A stretch of 64,000 nucleotides of DNA from Desulfatitalea sp. BRH_c12 (GTDB taxonomy: Bacteria > Desulfobacterota > Desulfobacteria > Desulfobacterales > Desulfosarcinaceae). The first letter of the stretch is position 1; the number at the start of each line of letters is the position of its first letter. The DNA lies in the NCBI GenBank assembly GCA_000961655.1, contig LADR01000074.1, positions 1 to 64,000 of the forward strand, given 5' to 3'. This document shows positions 42,444 through 50,617 of the stretch, piece by piece. The notes below the pieces were generated by a model. That model was not told the origin of the DNA. It searched no databases and saw nothing but the letters and a program-made list of their open reading frames with translations. The position numbers were made by a program, and so were the translations under genes.

Positions 42444-43610
42444 TTACAGCGCGTTTCTGTAAATATCGATCACGTCCTCCATGGTCGGGCAGCGTGGGTT
42501 GGTAAGGCCGCAGGCATCCTTCTGGGCGTTTTCAGCCATGATCTTGAGATCGTCTTCTTTGACACCGAGTTGCGTAAGGCCTGATGGAATGCCTACATCG
42601 GTGGAGAGAATTTTTATGGCGTCGATGGCAACGTCCGCAGCTGCGCGCTCAGAGAGGCCTTCGATGTTTTCTCCCATGGCGACGGCGATGTCGGCGAAGC
42701 GCTCCATTTTGGCGATAAGGTTGAAGCGACACACGTGGGGCAGGAGGATGGCGTTGCAAATGCCGTGGGGCAGGTCGTAGTAGCCGCCGAGTTGGTGCGC
42801 CATGGCGTGCACGTGGCCGAGGCTGGCATTGTTGAACGCCATGCCGGCCAGGTATTGGGCGTAGCACATCTTGTCCCGGGCTTCCATGTCGCCGCCGTTG
42901 GCCACGGCCGCCCTGAGATACCCTGCGATGAGTTGGATGGCCTTGAGGGCGCAGGCGTCGGTAATGGGGGTGGCGATGGTGGATACATAGGCTTCGATGG
43001 CGTGGGTGAGGGCGTCCATGCCGGTGGCCGCGGTCAGGGACGGCGGCATGCCTTTCATGAGAAGCGGATCGTCAATGGCCACATTGGGCGTGACGCGCCA
43101 GTCCACGATGGCCATTTTGACTTTGCGGCTGGTGTCTGTGATGATACAGAAACGGGTCATTTCGCTGGCGGTGCCAGCGGTCGTGTTCACCGCGATGAAG
43201 GGTGGCATGGCCTTGGCAGACTTGTCGACGCCCTCGTAGTCGCGGATGTGGCCACCATTGGTGGCGATGATGCCGATGCCCTTGCCACAGTCGTGGGCGC
43301 TGCCGCCGCCGAGAGAGATGATCAGGTCGCACCCGTTGGACTTATATGCTTCGAACCCTTCATGCACATTTTTGTCGGTGGGGTTGGCATGTGTGCCGTC
43401 ATAGATGACCGGGTCCACGCCGCAGGTGGCTTTGATGACCTCGGCGATCTGCGCGGTGATGCCGGCGTCGGTAATGCCTTTGTCGGTGCATATAAAGGGT
43501 TTCTTGCCACCGAGGGTATTGACCTGGTTGCCGATTTCCTTGTATGAGCCTATGCCCATCAATGTAACGGTAGGGATGTAGAAGCCAAAGACTTGTTCTT
43601 GTACGGCCAT
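42444..43610 (-). CDS. Iron-containing alcohol dehydrogenase
   Basis: The start MAVQEQVFGFYIPTV is set by GGAGGACACC before the ATG; the frame extends to 43868 only through repeat sequence. The 388-residue product has the group III NAD-binding motif (LIISLGGGSAHDCGKGIG) and NTTAGTASEMTRFCI. The iron ligands lie in ATGMDALTHAIEAYVS (Asp and His) and LGHVHAMAHQLGGYYDLPHG (two His). It interconverts alcohols and aldehydes with NAD(H). Enzymes of this type are common in anaerobic ethanol or alcohol metabolism of sulfate reducers. It appears monocistronic. Confidence 0.93.
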   Translation of the reverse strand: MAVQEQVFGFYIPTVTLMGIGSYKEIGNQVNTLGGKKPFICTDKGITDAGITAQIAEVIKATCGVDPVIYDGTHANPTDKNVHEGFEAYKSNGCDLIISLGGGSAHDCGKGIGIIATNGGHIRDYEGVDKSAKAMPPFIAVNTTAGTASEMTRFCIITDTSRKVKMAIVDWRVTPNVAIDDPLLMKGMPPSLTAATGMDALTHAIEAYVSTIATPITDACALKAIQLIAGYLRAAVANGGDMEARDKMCYAQYLAGMAFNNASLGHVHAMAHQLGGYYDLPHGICNAILLPHVCRFNLIAKMERFADIAVAMGENIEGLSERAAADVAIDAIKILSTDVGIPSGLTQLGVKEDDLKIMAENAQKDACGLTNPRCPTMEDVIDIYRNAL

Positions 43611-43733
43611 GGTGTCCTCCTTAGCCGGCTTTGCCGGTGGTATATATTGACGTTTGCCCGTTGGCCCGTTGGGCCGTTGGCGCATTTGTCCGTGAACGCG
43701 TTTACGCGTGTACGGCGATAGTCGTTTCACTTG

Positions 43734-43832
43734 AAGGGGCGAACCTTGTGTTCGCCCGATGCCGTGCGACGTCATCCGTGTTCGCACTGGATATCGTGCG
43801 TTGAACGCGGGCGAACACGAGGTCGCCCCTAC
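43734..43832. repeat. Repeat family G, short copy
   Basis: GGGGCGAACCTTGTGTTCGC at one end and GCGAACACGAGGTCGCCCCT at the other form an inverted pair of about 20 bp around a 60-bp centre. Confidence 0.72.
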
Positions 43833-43887
43833 CGATCGCACAGTACGCTGAACCGCCATGTGGGGCACAGGGTCTGTCTATTTCCAA

Positions 43888-44736
43888 TCAAAACCAGAAA
43901 GTAATGCCGGTGACAAACGATGTAACATTGATTTCTTCCCCGTCTTCCCGTGCCAAGTCGGCTGTCTCACCTATTTTGCGATGCCACTGGATGCCGATAT
44001 AGGGTGCAATTTTTCTGCGGATCTCGTATCGCAGCCGAAGTCCCAGTTCGATGTCGTTGATACCTTGGCCGACGCCGTTTTCCGAGACTTCCTGAAGGGC
44101 GATGGTCGTTTCGAGGCGAGGCTGCAGGACGAGTCTTTGGGTCAAAAGCAGGTCGTATTCCGCTTCCAGTTCGGCGGATATGTCCCCATCGTCACTGATA
44201 TACGCGGTGGCATCGATTTCGAACCAGTAAGGTGCAAGGCCCAGCACCCCGAAGGCTGCGAAGGTCCGGCTCGGACCAGGCTCGAAATCGTGGCGCAGTC
44301 CGATGCGCAGATCCCAATAAACACTGATATTGAATCCATACAGCAGCTCGATATCGGCTTGCTCGAGGTCCTCTTCGTCGATCAGCCACTCCCCCTCGCT
44401 TTCCAGGTACAACCGGTGGTAGTCGGTGCCGATCCAAGCCTGAACATCCCAGAGCAGCAGATCTTCGCCTTCGTTGGTCTGGTATTCAAAGCGGTCTGCC
44501 TTGAACATCGCGAAGACTTCGTTGTCATGGAGCGGCGGCACCCCGAAATCTTTGAGTGTGAAGGGTTCGTCTTCGGCGTCGTGCGTCGTCTGGGCCGGTC
44601 GCGCGGGTTCGGCCGGCATTGCATGATGATCGGCGGAATGGTGTTCGCCTGATTGCGGGGCTGAGGTCTCATCGGCGATTGCGCAGGCCGGTATCAGCAG
44701 TATGACGATAACCAGGACCATCAGCACGCGTTTCAT
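43888..44736 (-). CDS. copB: Copper resistance outer-membrane protein CopB
   Basis: The start MKRVLMVLVIVILLIPACAI is chosen because AAGGAG lies just before it; an in-frame ATG at 44751 overlaps the copA stop. The product of about 282 residues has a signal peptide, a His/Met-rich linker (GEHHSADHHAMPAE) and the CopB beta-barrel domain (EVFAMFKADRFEYQTNEG, LLLWDVQAWIGTDYHRLYL, WDLRIGLRHDFEPGPSRTFA, RRKIAPYIGIQWHRKIGETA) ending in the outer-membrane-type WF. CopB works with the multicopper oxidase CopA encoded directly upstream in copper tolerance. Confidence 0.93.
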   Translation of the reverse strand: MKRVLMVLVIVILLIPACAIADETSAPQSGEHHSADHHAMPAEPARPAQTTHDAEDEPFTLKDFGVPPLHDNEVFAMFKADRFEYQTNEGEDLLLWDVQAWIGTDYHRLYLESEGEWLIDEEDLEQADIELLYGFNISVYWDLRIGLRHDFEPGPSRTFAAFGVLGLAPYWFEIDATAYISDDGDISAELEAEYDLLLTQRLVLQPRLETTIALQEVSENGVGQGINDIELGLRLRYEIRRKIAPYIGIQWHRKIGETADLAREDGEEINVTSFVTGITFWF

Positions 44737-44747
44737 CGGAGCTCCTT

Positions 44748-46658
44748 TCATGTGACCCTCATGAACTGGAACATGCCTGCTTCCATGTGGTAGAGCAGGT
44801 GGCAGTGAAAGCCCCAGTCGCCCTTTTCGATCGGGGTGATCAAAAGCGACATGACTTCTCCGGGTTTGGTCAATACGGTATGTTTGAACGGCAGTTTGTC
44901 GGCGCCGTTTTCAAGCTGCATCCACATGCCATGCAAATGAATGGGATGCTCCATCATGGTGTGGTTGACCAGGTAGAGGCGCAATCGCTCCTGGTAGCGG
45001 AACATGTAAGGGCCCTGGTGTTCGCTGAATTTTTTGCCATCGAAGGAGAACATGAAGCGCTCCATATTGGCGGTGATGTTGATGGTCATCTCCCGATCCA
45101 CGGTATCGGCGTAGGGCTGCGGTTCTGCAGAGACCAGATCGTCATACGTCAGGACGCGCCAACCGTCGGCACCCAGGCCAATGCCCGGTTCGTCCAGGCG
45201 GTATTTGGGCGTGTTGGTCACCATGGCCACATTGGACCGGTCCGGGGGGCTGAAAGGCGTGGGCCCATTTCCGGGGATACGCGGGTCCAGGCTTTTAGCC
45301 CGGCCCGGGAGGTCCGCTGAATGCGCCATCTCTTGCGATCCGCTGCCATGCGCCATGCTATGGTCGGACCCGTTTTGCCCACCCATGTCATGCGAATCGT
45401 CCGATTGCATGGCATGGGTATCGTCTTGCCCCCTATCATGAGCGTCGCCATGCGCCATGCCATGGGTACCATTTTGCCCGTTTCCTTCAGACGCGCCATG
45501 GTCCATGCCATGCGCGCCATGATCCATGCCCATGTCTTCCATACCGCGCACCGGACGCGGTCGCAGCTTCGGCACCGGTGCCTGTCTGCCCGGCTCGGGA
45601 GACAGCGTGGCTCGGGTATAACCGCTGCGATCGATGGATTCGGCGAAGATGGTGAAGGCCAGATCCTTTGACGGCCTGACGAGCACATCGTAGGTTTCGG
45701 CCACCCCGATGCGGAACTCGTGGACACGCACCGGGCGCACCGCCATGCCGTCGGCCATGACCACTTCCATGTCCAACCCGGGAATGCGCACATCGAAGGT
45801 GGTCATGGTGGATGCATTGATGAAGCGCAGGCGAATGGTTTCATGCGGCGCAAAGAGCGCTGTCCAATTCATGTCCGGCGAATGGCCGTTGATCAGGTAG
45901 GTGTAGGTGTAAGCGGTCACGTCGGCCAGATCGACCGGGCTCATCCGCATGTTGGCCCAGGCCATGCGTTCGGTCACTGCATTGCGCAAGCCGCGCTCTT
46001 GAATGTCCTTGAACAATTCCGGAAGGGTCCGCTGCTGAAAGTTATAGTAATCGCTCACCAGGTTGATGTGGCGGTAAATGGCTTCCGGATCTTCGAACGA
46101 CCAATCGGAAAGAACGACCGGATAGTCACGGTCGTAATCAAATGGCTCGCCATCTTTGGGATCGATGATCAGCGGTCCGTAGGTGCCGGTCTGCTCCTGG
46201 AAACGCGAGTGGCTGTGATACCAGTAGGTGCCGGCCTGCTGGACTTGAAAGCTGTATTGATAGGTGTCCCCCGGTCGGATACCGCTGAAACTCAATCCCG
46301 GCACGCCGTCCATTTGATAGGGCACCAGGATGCCGTGCCAATGAATCGAGGAGTGCTCTGAATCCATCAGTTGGTTGGCCACCCGGAGGGTCACTTCATC
46401 GCCCTCGCGCAGGTGCAGCAACGGACCCGGCACCGTGCCGTTGACGGCGGTCGCAGTCCCCGTGCGCCCATCGATCCGGATGGGCGAGTAGCCGACCGTC
46501 AGGTCGTAGCGGTTGCTGGCTGTGGCTTTGCGGACGCCGGAACCGGCTGACACGGCCCATGCCGGCAAAGGCAGTCCAAGATGCACGCCTGCCAGAAATA
46601 GTCCAGTGCCTGCGGTCTTGATAAAGTCACGACGGGTGAAGCCCTTGGAAGTCGTCAT
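44748..46658 (-). CDS. copA: Periplasmic multicopper oxidase CopA (copper resistance)
   Basis: The 636-residue protein has a Tat signal (FTRRDFIKTAGTGLFLAGVH) and three cupredoxin domains. Copper ligands are visible in SSIHWHGI, TYWYHSHSRFQ, MMEHPIHLHGMW and GFHCHLLYHMEAGMFQFM (T1/T3 centre). A Met/His-rich insert at about residues 375-460 has many MDHG/MAHG units (MGMDHGAHGMDHG), typical of CopA copper-binding regions. It oxidises Cu(I) and binds copper in the periplasm. Its stop (TGA) overlaps the first ATG of the copB frame, so copA-copB is one operon. Confidence 0.95.
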   Translation of the reverse strand: MTTSKGFTRRDFIKTAGTGLFLAGVHLGLPLPAWAVSAGSGVRKATASNRYDLTVGYSPIRIDGRTGTATAVNGTVPGPLLHLREGDEVTLRVANQLMDSEHSSIHWHGILVPYQMDGVPGLSFSGIRPGDTYQYSFQVQQAGTYWYHSHSRFQEQTGTYGPLIIDPKDGEPFDYDRDYPVVLSDWSFEDPEAIYRHINLVSDYYNFQQRTLPELFKDIQERGLRNAVTERMAWANMRMSPVDLADVTAYTYTYLINGHSPDMNWTALFAPHETIRLRFINASTMTTFDVRIPGLDMEVVMADGMAVRPVRVHEFRIGVAETYDVLVRPSKDLAFTIFAESIDRSGYTRATLSPEPGRQAPVPKLRPRPVRGMEDMGMDHGAHGMDHGASEGNGQNGTHGMAHGDAHDRGQDDTHAMQSDDSHDMGGQNGSDHSMAHGSGSQEMAHSADLPGRAKSLDPRIPGNGPTPFSPPDRSNVAMVTNTPKYRLDEPGIGLGADGWRVLTYDDLVSAEPQPYADTVDREMTINITANMERFMFSFDGKKFSEHQGPYMFRYQERLRLYLVNHTMMEHPIHLHGMWMQLENGADKLPFKHTVLTKPGEVMSLLITPIEKGDWGFHCHLLYHMEAGMFQFMRVT

Positions 46659-47249
46659 TTTAAGATCCTGTTGTTAAGCCGGGCTGCAAAGAGGCGGCCG
46701 TTTGTTGCATGCGACGCACCATCGGGGCGTTCGATCCAATATAGACGCTGGTCGTTTATCTTGAATTCCAGGCACCCAATCGGTCTATGAGGGATATAAG
46801 GTATTTTCAGCCGCGCGCCACCTACCGGTATGGTGTTATGCGGTTTACCCCAGACTATCTGTCAGAGATAAAATAGTAAGCAGGTAGCAAGAAGTGATTG
46901 AAAGATATTCCTAAGGTTCCTCACAGCAACTCTCATACCCCAAGTGCAACCAATGAGTACAAAGCAATGACATAAACAGAATAATGAGGCCAGGCGCCGC
47001 CCGGTATGATCTCTCGCCATCTCAGAGACATGGAAGAAAATGGGTGGGTTGTTTGTTCTGCCAGATTATCTTTTCTTTCAGGCCGACCAACAACACTGGT
47101 CCATGAGCCATTCGTCGTGGACACAACCTCCACTGGGTTATCTTGTTCTATCTCATAATGACCAATGACAACAACTTTGGCGCGTCGTCAGCCTTAGGGT
47201 AGATTCCAGTTGGTCCGTCATGGGTAATCTTTTGTAGCCTTTAGTCATT
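46659..47249. other. Gene-free region upstream of copA and tupA
   Basis: About 590 bp without a convincing gene. An open minus-strand frame near 46933-47187 (RRAKVVVIGHYEIEQDNPVE..., ending PHYSVYVIALYSLVALGV) reads like coding sequence and may be the tail of a decayed membrane-protein gene, but no ribosome site or family supports it. The copA promoter must lie in the left part. Confidence 0.4.
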
Positions 47250-47265
47250 TTTGGTCAGTACCAAA
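47250..47265. promoter_or_regulatory. Palindrome upstream of tupA
   Basis: TTTGGT and ACCAAA flank CAGT, a 6-bp perfect inverted repeat, about 20 bp before a TTGACA box. It is a candidate regulator site for tupABC; binding by the TunR-like protein is untested. Confidence 0.35.
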
Positions 47266-47284
47266 TATAACAATTCAAAATTAT

Positions 47285-47314
47285 TTGACATATCTTCCTA
47301 TCTATACAAATATT
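47285..47314 (+). promoter_or_regulatory. Candidate tupA promoter
   Basis: A consensus -35 TTGACA (47285-47290) and, 18 nt on, AATATT as a weak -10. The resulting 5' leader of about 150 nt contains GCTCTTCAAGAGC (47346-47358) and a stem GCATTC/GAATGC (47373-47378/47420-47425) enclosing CTGG/CCAG and CTCC/GGAG helices, so it may be structured. Confidence 0.4.
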
Positions 47315-47469
47315 CCGCACCTTGGAAGCCAGGGAAGTAGCTCCCGCTCTTCAAGAGCACGATCCTCCAAAGGCATTCTGGTGGGATTCGTCGGATTTTC
47401 CAGTCTCCAAGGAGTGGCGGAATGCTCAGGGCACAAAAAGTTAATCTTTTTCACTCGAGGAGGAAGCAA

Positions 47470-48324
47470 ATGAAAAGGTTTTGGATTACATCGTTGTTGT
47501 TCATTGGAGTTATTGCCCTGGTGGCCGGCGGCAGTTCACAAGCCCAAGCCCAGAATAAATCCGTGATACTGGCGACCACCACTAGTACCCAGGACTCAGG
47601 ACTGCTCGATATCCTGATCCCGATATTTGAAAAAGATACCGGTTACTTCGTCAAAACCATCGCTGTGGGGTCGGGCCAGGCTATGGCCATGGGGCAAAAG
47701 GGTGAGGCCGACGTACTGCTGGTCCATTCCCCTGCCGCGGAGAAAAAGTTCATGGAAGAAGGTTTTGGGGTCGAACGGAGGCTCGTGATGCACAATGACT
47801 TCGTCATTGCCGGACCGGCCGAAGATCCCGCCAGGATCAAGGGTCTCAAATCGGCGACTGAGGCACTTAAAAAGATCGCCGCCGCCCGGGCCCTGTTTCT
47901 TTCAAGAGGTGACAACTCCGGCACCCACGCCAAGGAAAAAGCCGTATGGAAAGCTGCTGGCGTACAGTCCGAGGGACAGAAGTGGTACCAGGAGACCGGG
48001 CTTGGAATGGGTCAGACTTTGAATGTGGCCGGGGAGAAAAAGGGCTACACCCTTACCGACCGCGGGACCTATTTGGCCCTGGCCAAAACCTTGAAGCTTG
48101 ACATCCTCGTCGAGGGAGATGCCGTTCTGCTCAATATCTATCACGTCATGGAAGTCAATCCTCAGAAGTGGCCCAAGGTGAATATCGAAGCGGCAAAGGC
48201 ATTTGCGGACTTCATGGTTTCCGCGAAAGCCCAGGATGTGATCAAAACCTTCGGCGTGGACAAATTTGGCTCACCGCTGTTTTTTCCAGACGCGGGCAAG
48301 ACTGTGGAGAATTTGGGGAAATAA
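47470..48324 (+). CDS. tupA: Tungstate ABC transporter substrate-binding protein
   Basis: The start MKRFWITSLLFIGVIALVAG is set by GAGGAGGAAG 5-7 nt upstream; a longer frame to 47422 has none. The 284-residue precursor has a signal peptide cut near QAQAQ. The mature protein shows TupA signatures: LATTTSTQDSGLLDILIPIF, IAVGSGQAMAMGQKGEADVLLVHSPAAE, HNDFVIAGP and SRGDNSGTHAKE. These bind tungstate with high selectivity over molybdate in characterised TupA proteins. It delivers the anion to TupBC encoded directly downstream. Confidence 0.94.
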   Translation: MKRFWITSLLFIGVIALVAGGSSQAQAQNKSVILATTTSTQDSGLLDILIPIFEKDTGYFVKTIAVGSGQAMAMGQKGEADVLLVHSPAAEKKFMEEGFGVERRLVMHNDFVIAGPAEDPARIKGLKSATEALKKIAAARALFLSRGDNSGTHAKEKAVWKAAGVQSEGQKWYQETGLGMGQTLNVAGEKKGYTLTDRGTYLALAKTLKLDILVEGDAVLLNIYHVMEVNPQKWPKVNIEAAKAFADFMVSAKAQDVIKTFGVDKFGSPLFFPDAGKTVENLGK

Positions 48325-48368
48325 GTCGACCACCTTGTTTAATATCGGAAGTTAAGGACACAAAATAG

Positions 48369-49067
48369 ATGGACCTTATCATTGAAGGGATAATAAAAGC
48401 CTTCTGGCTGCTGGTCAGCTTTGATCCGGAAGTTCTTGGTATCACTCTGCTGTCCATCAAAGTATCGGGAACCGCCACATTGATCAGCCTGGTCATAGGA
48501 ATATCGGTGGGGGCAAGCGTTGCCCTTACCCGATTCCCGGGCAGGAGCATTGTGGTGAGCCTGATCAACACCGGCATGGCCCTTCCTCCTGTTGTGGTAG
48601 GTCTTTTTGTCACGATTTCTCTGTGGCGAAACGGACCGCTTGGGTTTCTGGGGATCCTCTACACACCCTTGGCCATGATCGTCGCCCAGGCAGTGATCGC
48701 CACGCCAATTGTGACAGGCATCAGCCTGGCTGCAGTCCAGCAGCTTCCCGCAAAACTACGTCTTCAAATTCTAGCGCTCGGTGCCACCCGCCGCCAGATG
48801 GTATGGATCCTGATTAAAGAGGCCAAACTGTCTCTGCTGGCGGCGATCATGGCTGGGTTCGGAGGCGTGATCTCCGAGGTCGGCGCATCCATCATGGTAG
48901 GTGGCAATATCAAGGGCTATTCCCGGGTCCTCACCACGGCTACGGTCATGGAAACGGGGCGCGGGAATTTCGATGTGGCCATCGCCCTCTCTATTATCCT
49001 GCTGTTGCTGGCGTATCTGATCAACCTGGTGCTCACTCAGGTGCAGCAACGCGAGAGGCCGCGATGA
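48369..49067 (+). CDS. tupB: Tungstate ABC transporter permease
   Basis: The 232-residue membrane protein has five to six transmembrane segments and a binding-protein-dependent permease (EAA) loop, LPAKLRLQILALGATRRQM. GMALPPVVVGLFVTISLWRNGPLG and ISEVGASIMVGGNIKGYSRVLTT are TupB-like. It lies 44 bp after tupA, and its stop overlaps the tupC start as ATGA. Confidence 0.92.
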   Translation: MDLIIEGIIKAFWLLVSFDPEVLGITLLSIKVSGTATLISLVIGISVGASVALTRFPGRSIVVSLINTGMALPPVVVGLFVTISLWRNGPLGFLGILYTPLAMIVAQAVIATPIVTGISLAAVQQLPAKLRLQILALGATRRQMVWILIKEAKLSLLAAIMAGFGGVISEVGASIMVGGNIKGYSRVLTTATVMETGRGNFDVAIALSIILLLLAYLINLVLTQVQQRERPR

Positions 49068-50182
49068 ACCCGGTCAGACCACCTGTGTTCGAAGCCAGAA
49101 ACCTTCAGGTCATCAAGGGAGGTTCTTTGATCCTGGATGTTCCATCTCTTGTGATCTCGGAGGGGGAAATCCTTGTCCTCATCGGTCCGAACGGCGCCGG
49201 AAAAAGCACGCTGCTGCAAACCCTGGCCGCGTTGCAAACCCCTTCCAGGGGAGAGATCCTTTTCAGAGGGCAGAAGATCGGCGCGGATGTCCCGGTGCTT
49301 CAGTATCGAAGAAGGCTCGCCATGATACTGCAGGAGCCGCTCCTTTTCGATACGACGGTGTACCACAATGTCGCCAGCGGTTTGAAGATACGCGGCATGA
49401 AACGCAATGAGATCGATGCAATCGTGGCGAACACATTGGACAGGTTCAGAATTACTCACTTGAAAAATCGGTCTGCGCGGACCCTTTCTGGCGGGGAGGC
49501 CCGCCGCACCAGCATTGCGCGCGCCTTTGCCACGAACCCCGAGATCCTTCTTCTGGATGAACCTTTCTCTGCACTCGATCCCATGATCCGGGAAACGCTC
49601 ATCGAAGATCTGGAAAAGGTCCTTCATGAAACCCGGATCACCACCATTTTCGTCACCCATGACCGCATGGAGGCGCTTCGGCTTGCATCGCGACTAGGCG
49701 TGATGAATGCCGGAAAGATCCTTCAAATTGATTTGACCAGCGAGGTGTTGCACCGACCTGCCAATGAATTCGTTGCATCCCTTGTTGGATTTGAGACGAT
49801 CCTGGGAGGAGAGGTCATCCGGAGGGACAACGAGACTTTTGTCGCTTCGGTGTCAGGTCGGGAAATAGAGGCAATCGGCGATGCGGTGGTAGGGGAAAAG
49901 GTTTCGCTGTGCATCCGGCCGGAGAATGTGACCCTTTTGACCACTGCATCCGCAAACCCCAGGAACGCGATAAACGCCTTTGAAGGAACCGTCGAAAAAG
50001 TCACGCATATGGGGTCTTTTCGAAAGGTTCAGCTAAATTGCGGTCTTCAACTGAACACTTATATCACTAACAATTCCTTTGAGGCGCTCTCGCTGTCCAA
50101 AGGAACAAAAGTAGTCGTGTCACTTCGTCCTACTGACATTCATGTGGTCAGACAAAAAGGACGCCTGTCATTCGGCACTTAA
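49064..50182 (+). CDS. tupC: Tungstate ABC transporter ATP-binding protein
   Basis: The 372-residue protein has Walker A (IGPNGAGKSTLL, about residue 44), signature (TLSGGEARRTSIARA), Walker B (EILLLDEPFSALDP) and the switch His (TTIFVTHDRMEAL). A C-terminal TOBE-type domain at about 250-370 (VVGEKVSLCIRPENVTLL, KVTHMGSFRKVQLNCG) could sense the anion. It powers tungstate import with TupB. It starts within the tupB stop (ATGA). A family G repeat follows the stop and may serve as terminator. Confidence 0.93.
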   Translation: MNPVRPPVFEARNLQVIKGGSLILDVPSLVISEGEILVLIGPNGAGKSTLLQTLAALQTPSRGEILFRGQKIGADVPVLQYRRRLAMILQEPLLFDTTVYHNVASGLKIRGMKRNEIDAIVANTLDRFRITHLKNRSARTLSGGEARRTSIARAFATNPEILLLDEPFSALDPMIRETLIEDLEKVLHETRITTIFVTHDRMEALRLASRLGVMNAGKILQIDLTSEVLHRPANEFVASLVGFETILGGEVIRRDNETFVASVSGREIEAIGDAVVGEKVSLCIRPENVTLLTTASANPRNAINAFEGTVEKVTHMGSFRKVQLNCGLQLNTYITNNSFEALSLSKGTKVVVSLRPTDIHVVRQKGRLSFGT

Positions 50183-50190
50183 TCCCGTTT

Positions 50191-50480
50191 CACCTGTAGG
50201 GGCGACCGGCGGTCGCCCGGTGCGGGAGCAAAGCCAGCATTTCCGGCAATCATGTGTGCGGGAGAATAAGACCGCGCCATTTTGTGCGATGACCCAAATT
50301 CAGTGGTCCGCGCGGGCGACCGCCGGTCTGCCCCTACAGCGGGCATCGTGACCATCAAGGTGTCCATGCGTCCCAGGGATCAACCGACATCTCCCGCACC
50401 GGGCGAACACAAGGTTCGCCCATAAGGAAGAACGATGTTCCATTTTTCTGAAATGCAGCCCATACGCAAATGCGGTTACC
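50191..50480. repeat. Repeat family G, long copy, inverted relative to 9861-10168
   Basis: CACCTGTAGGGGCGACCGGC at the left, GGGCGACCGCCGGTCTGCCC in the middle, GGGCGAACACAAGGTTCGCC, then ACGATGTTCCATTTTTCTGA and CATACGCAAATGCGGTT, the reverse complement of the left flank of the 9.9-kb copy. It occupies the tupC to DUF3683 gap. Confidence 0.82.
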
Positions 50481-50617
50481 TGACAGCGCAGCGCCCTGTC
50501 ATTGACCATACCGGCCAGACGGATTATATAGATGCCCTTTTGCACCCGGTTCGATTTGCGGGAGCATGATATTCTAAACGATGTTCGATTTGAAATCGAC
50601 ATGGACAGCAGGCACGG

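Noticed and set aside
43611-43868. N-terminal extension of the alcohol dehydrogenase frame
   Set aside because: It crosses family G repeat and a low-complexity GTTGGCCCGTTGG stretch, and the ATG at 43610 has a strong ribosome site.
46933-47133. 66-residue minus-strand ORF with a hydrophobic end
   Set aside because: Reads somewhat like coding sequence, but no start signal or family; kept only as a note in the gene-free region.
47330-47469. Molybdenum-cofactor riboswitch upstream of tupA
   Set aside because: The leader has stems, but I could not match the conserved motif elements, so I only report a structured leader.
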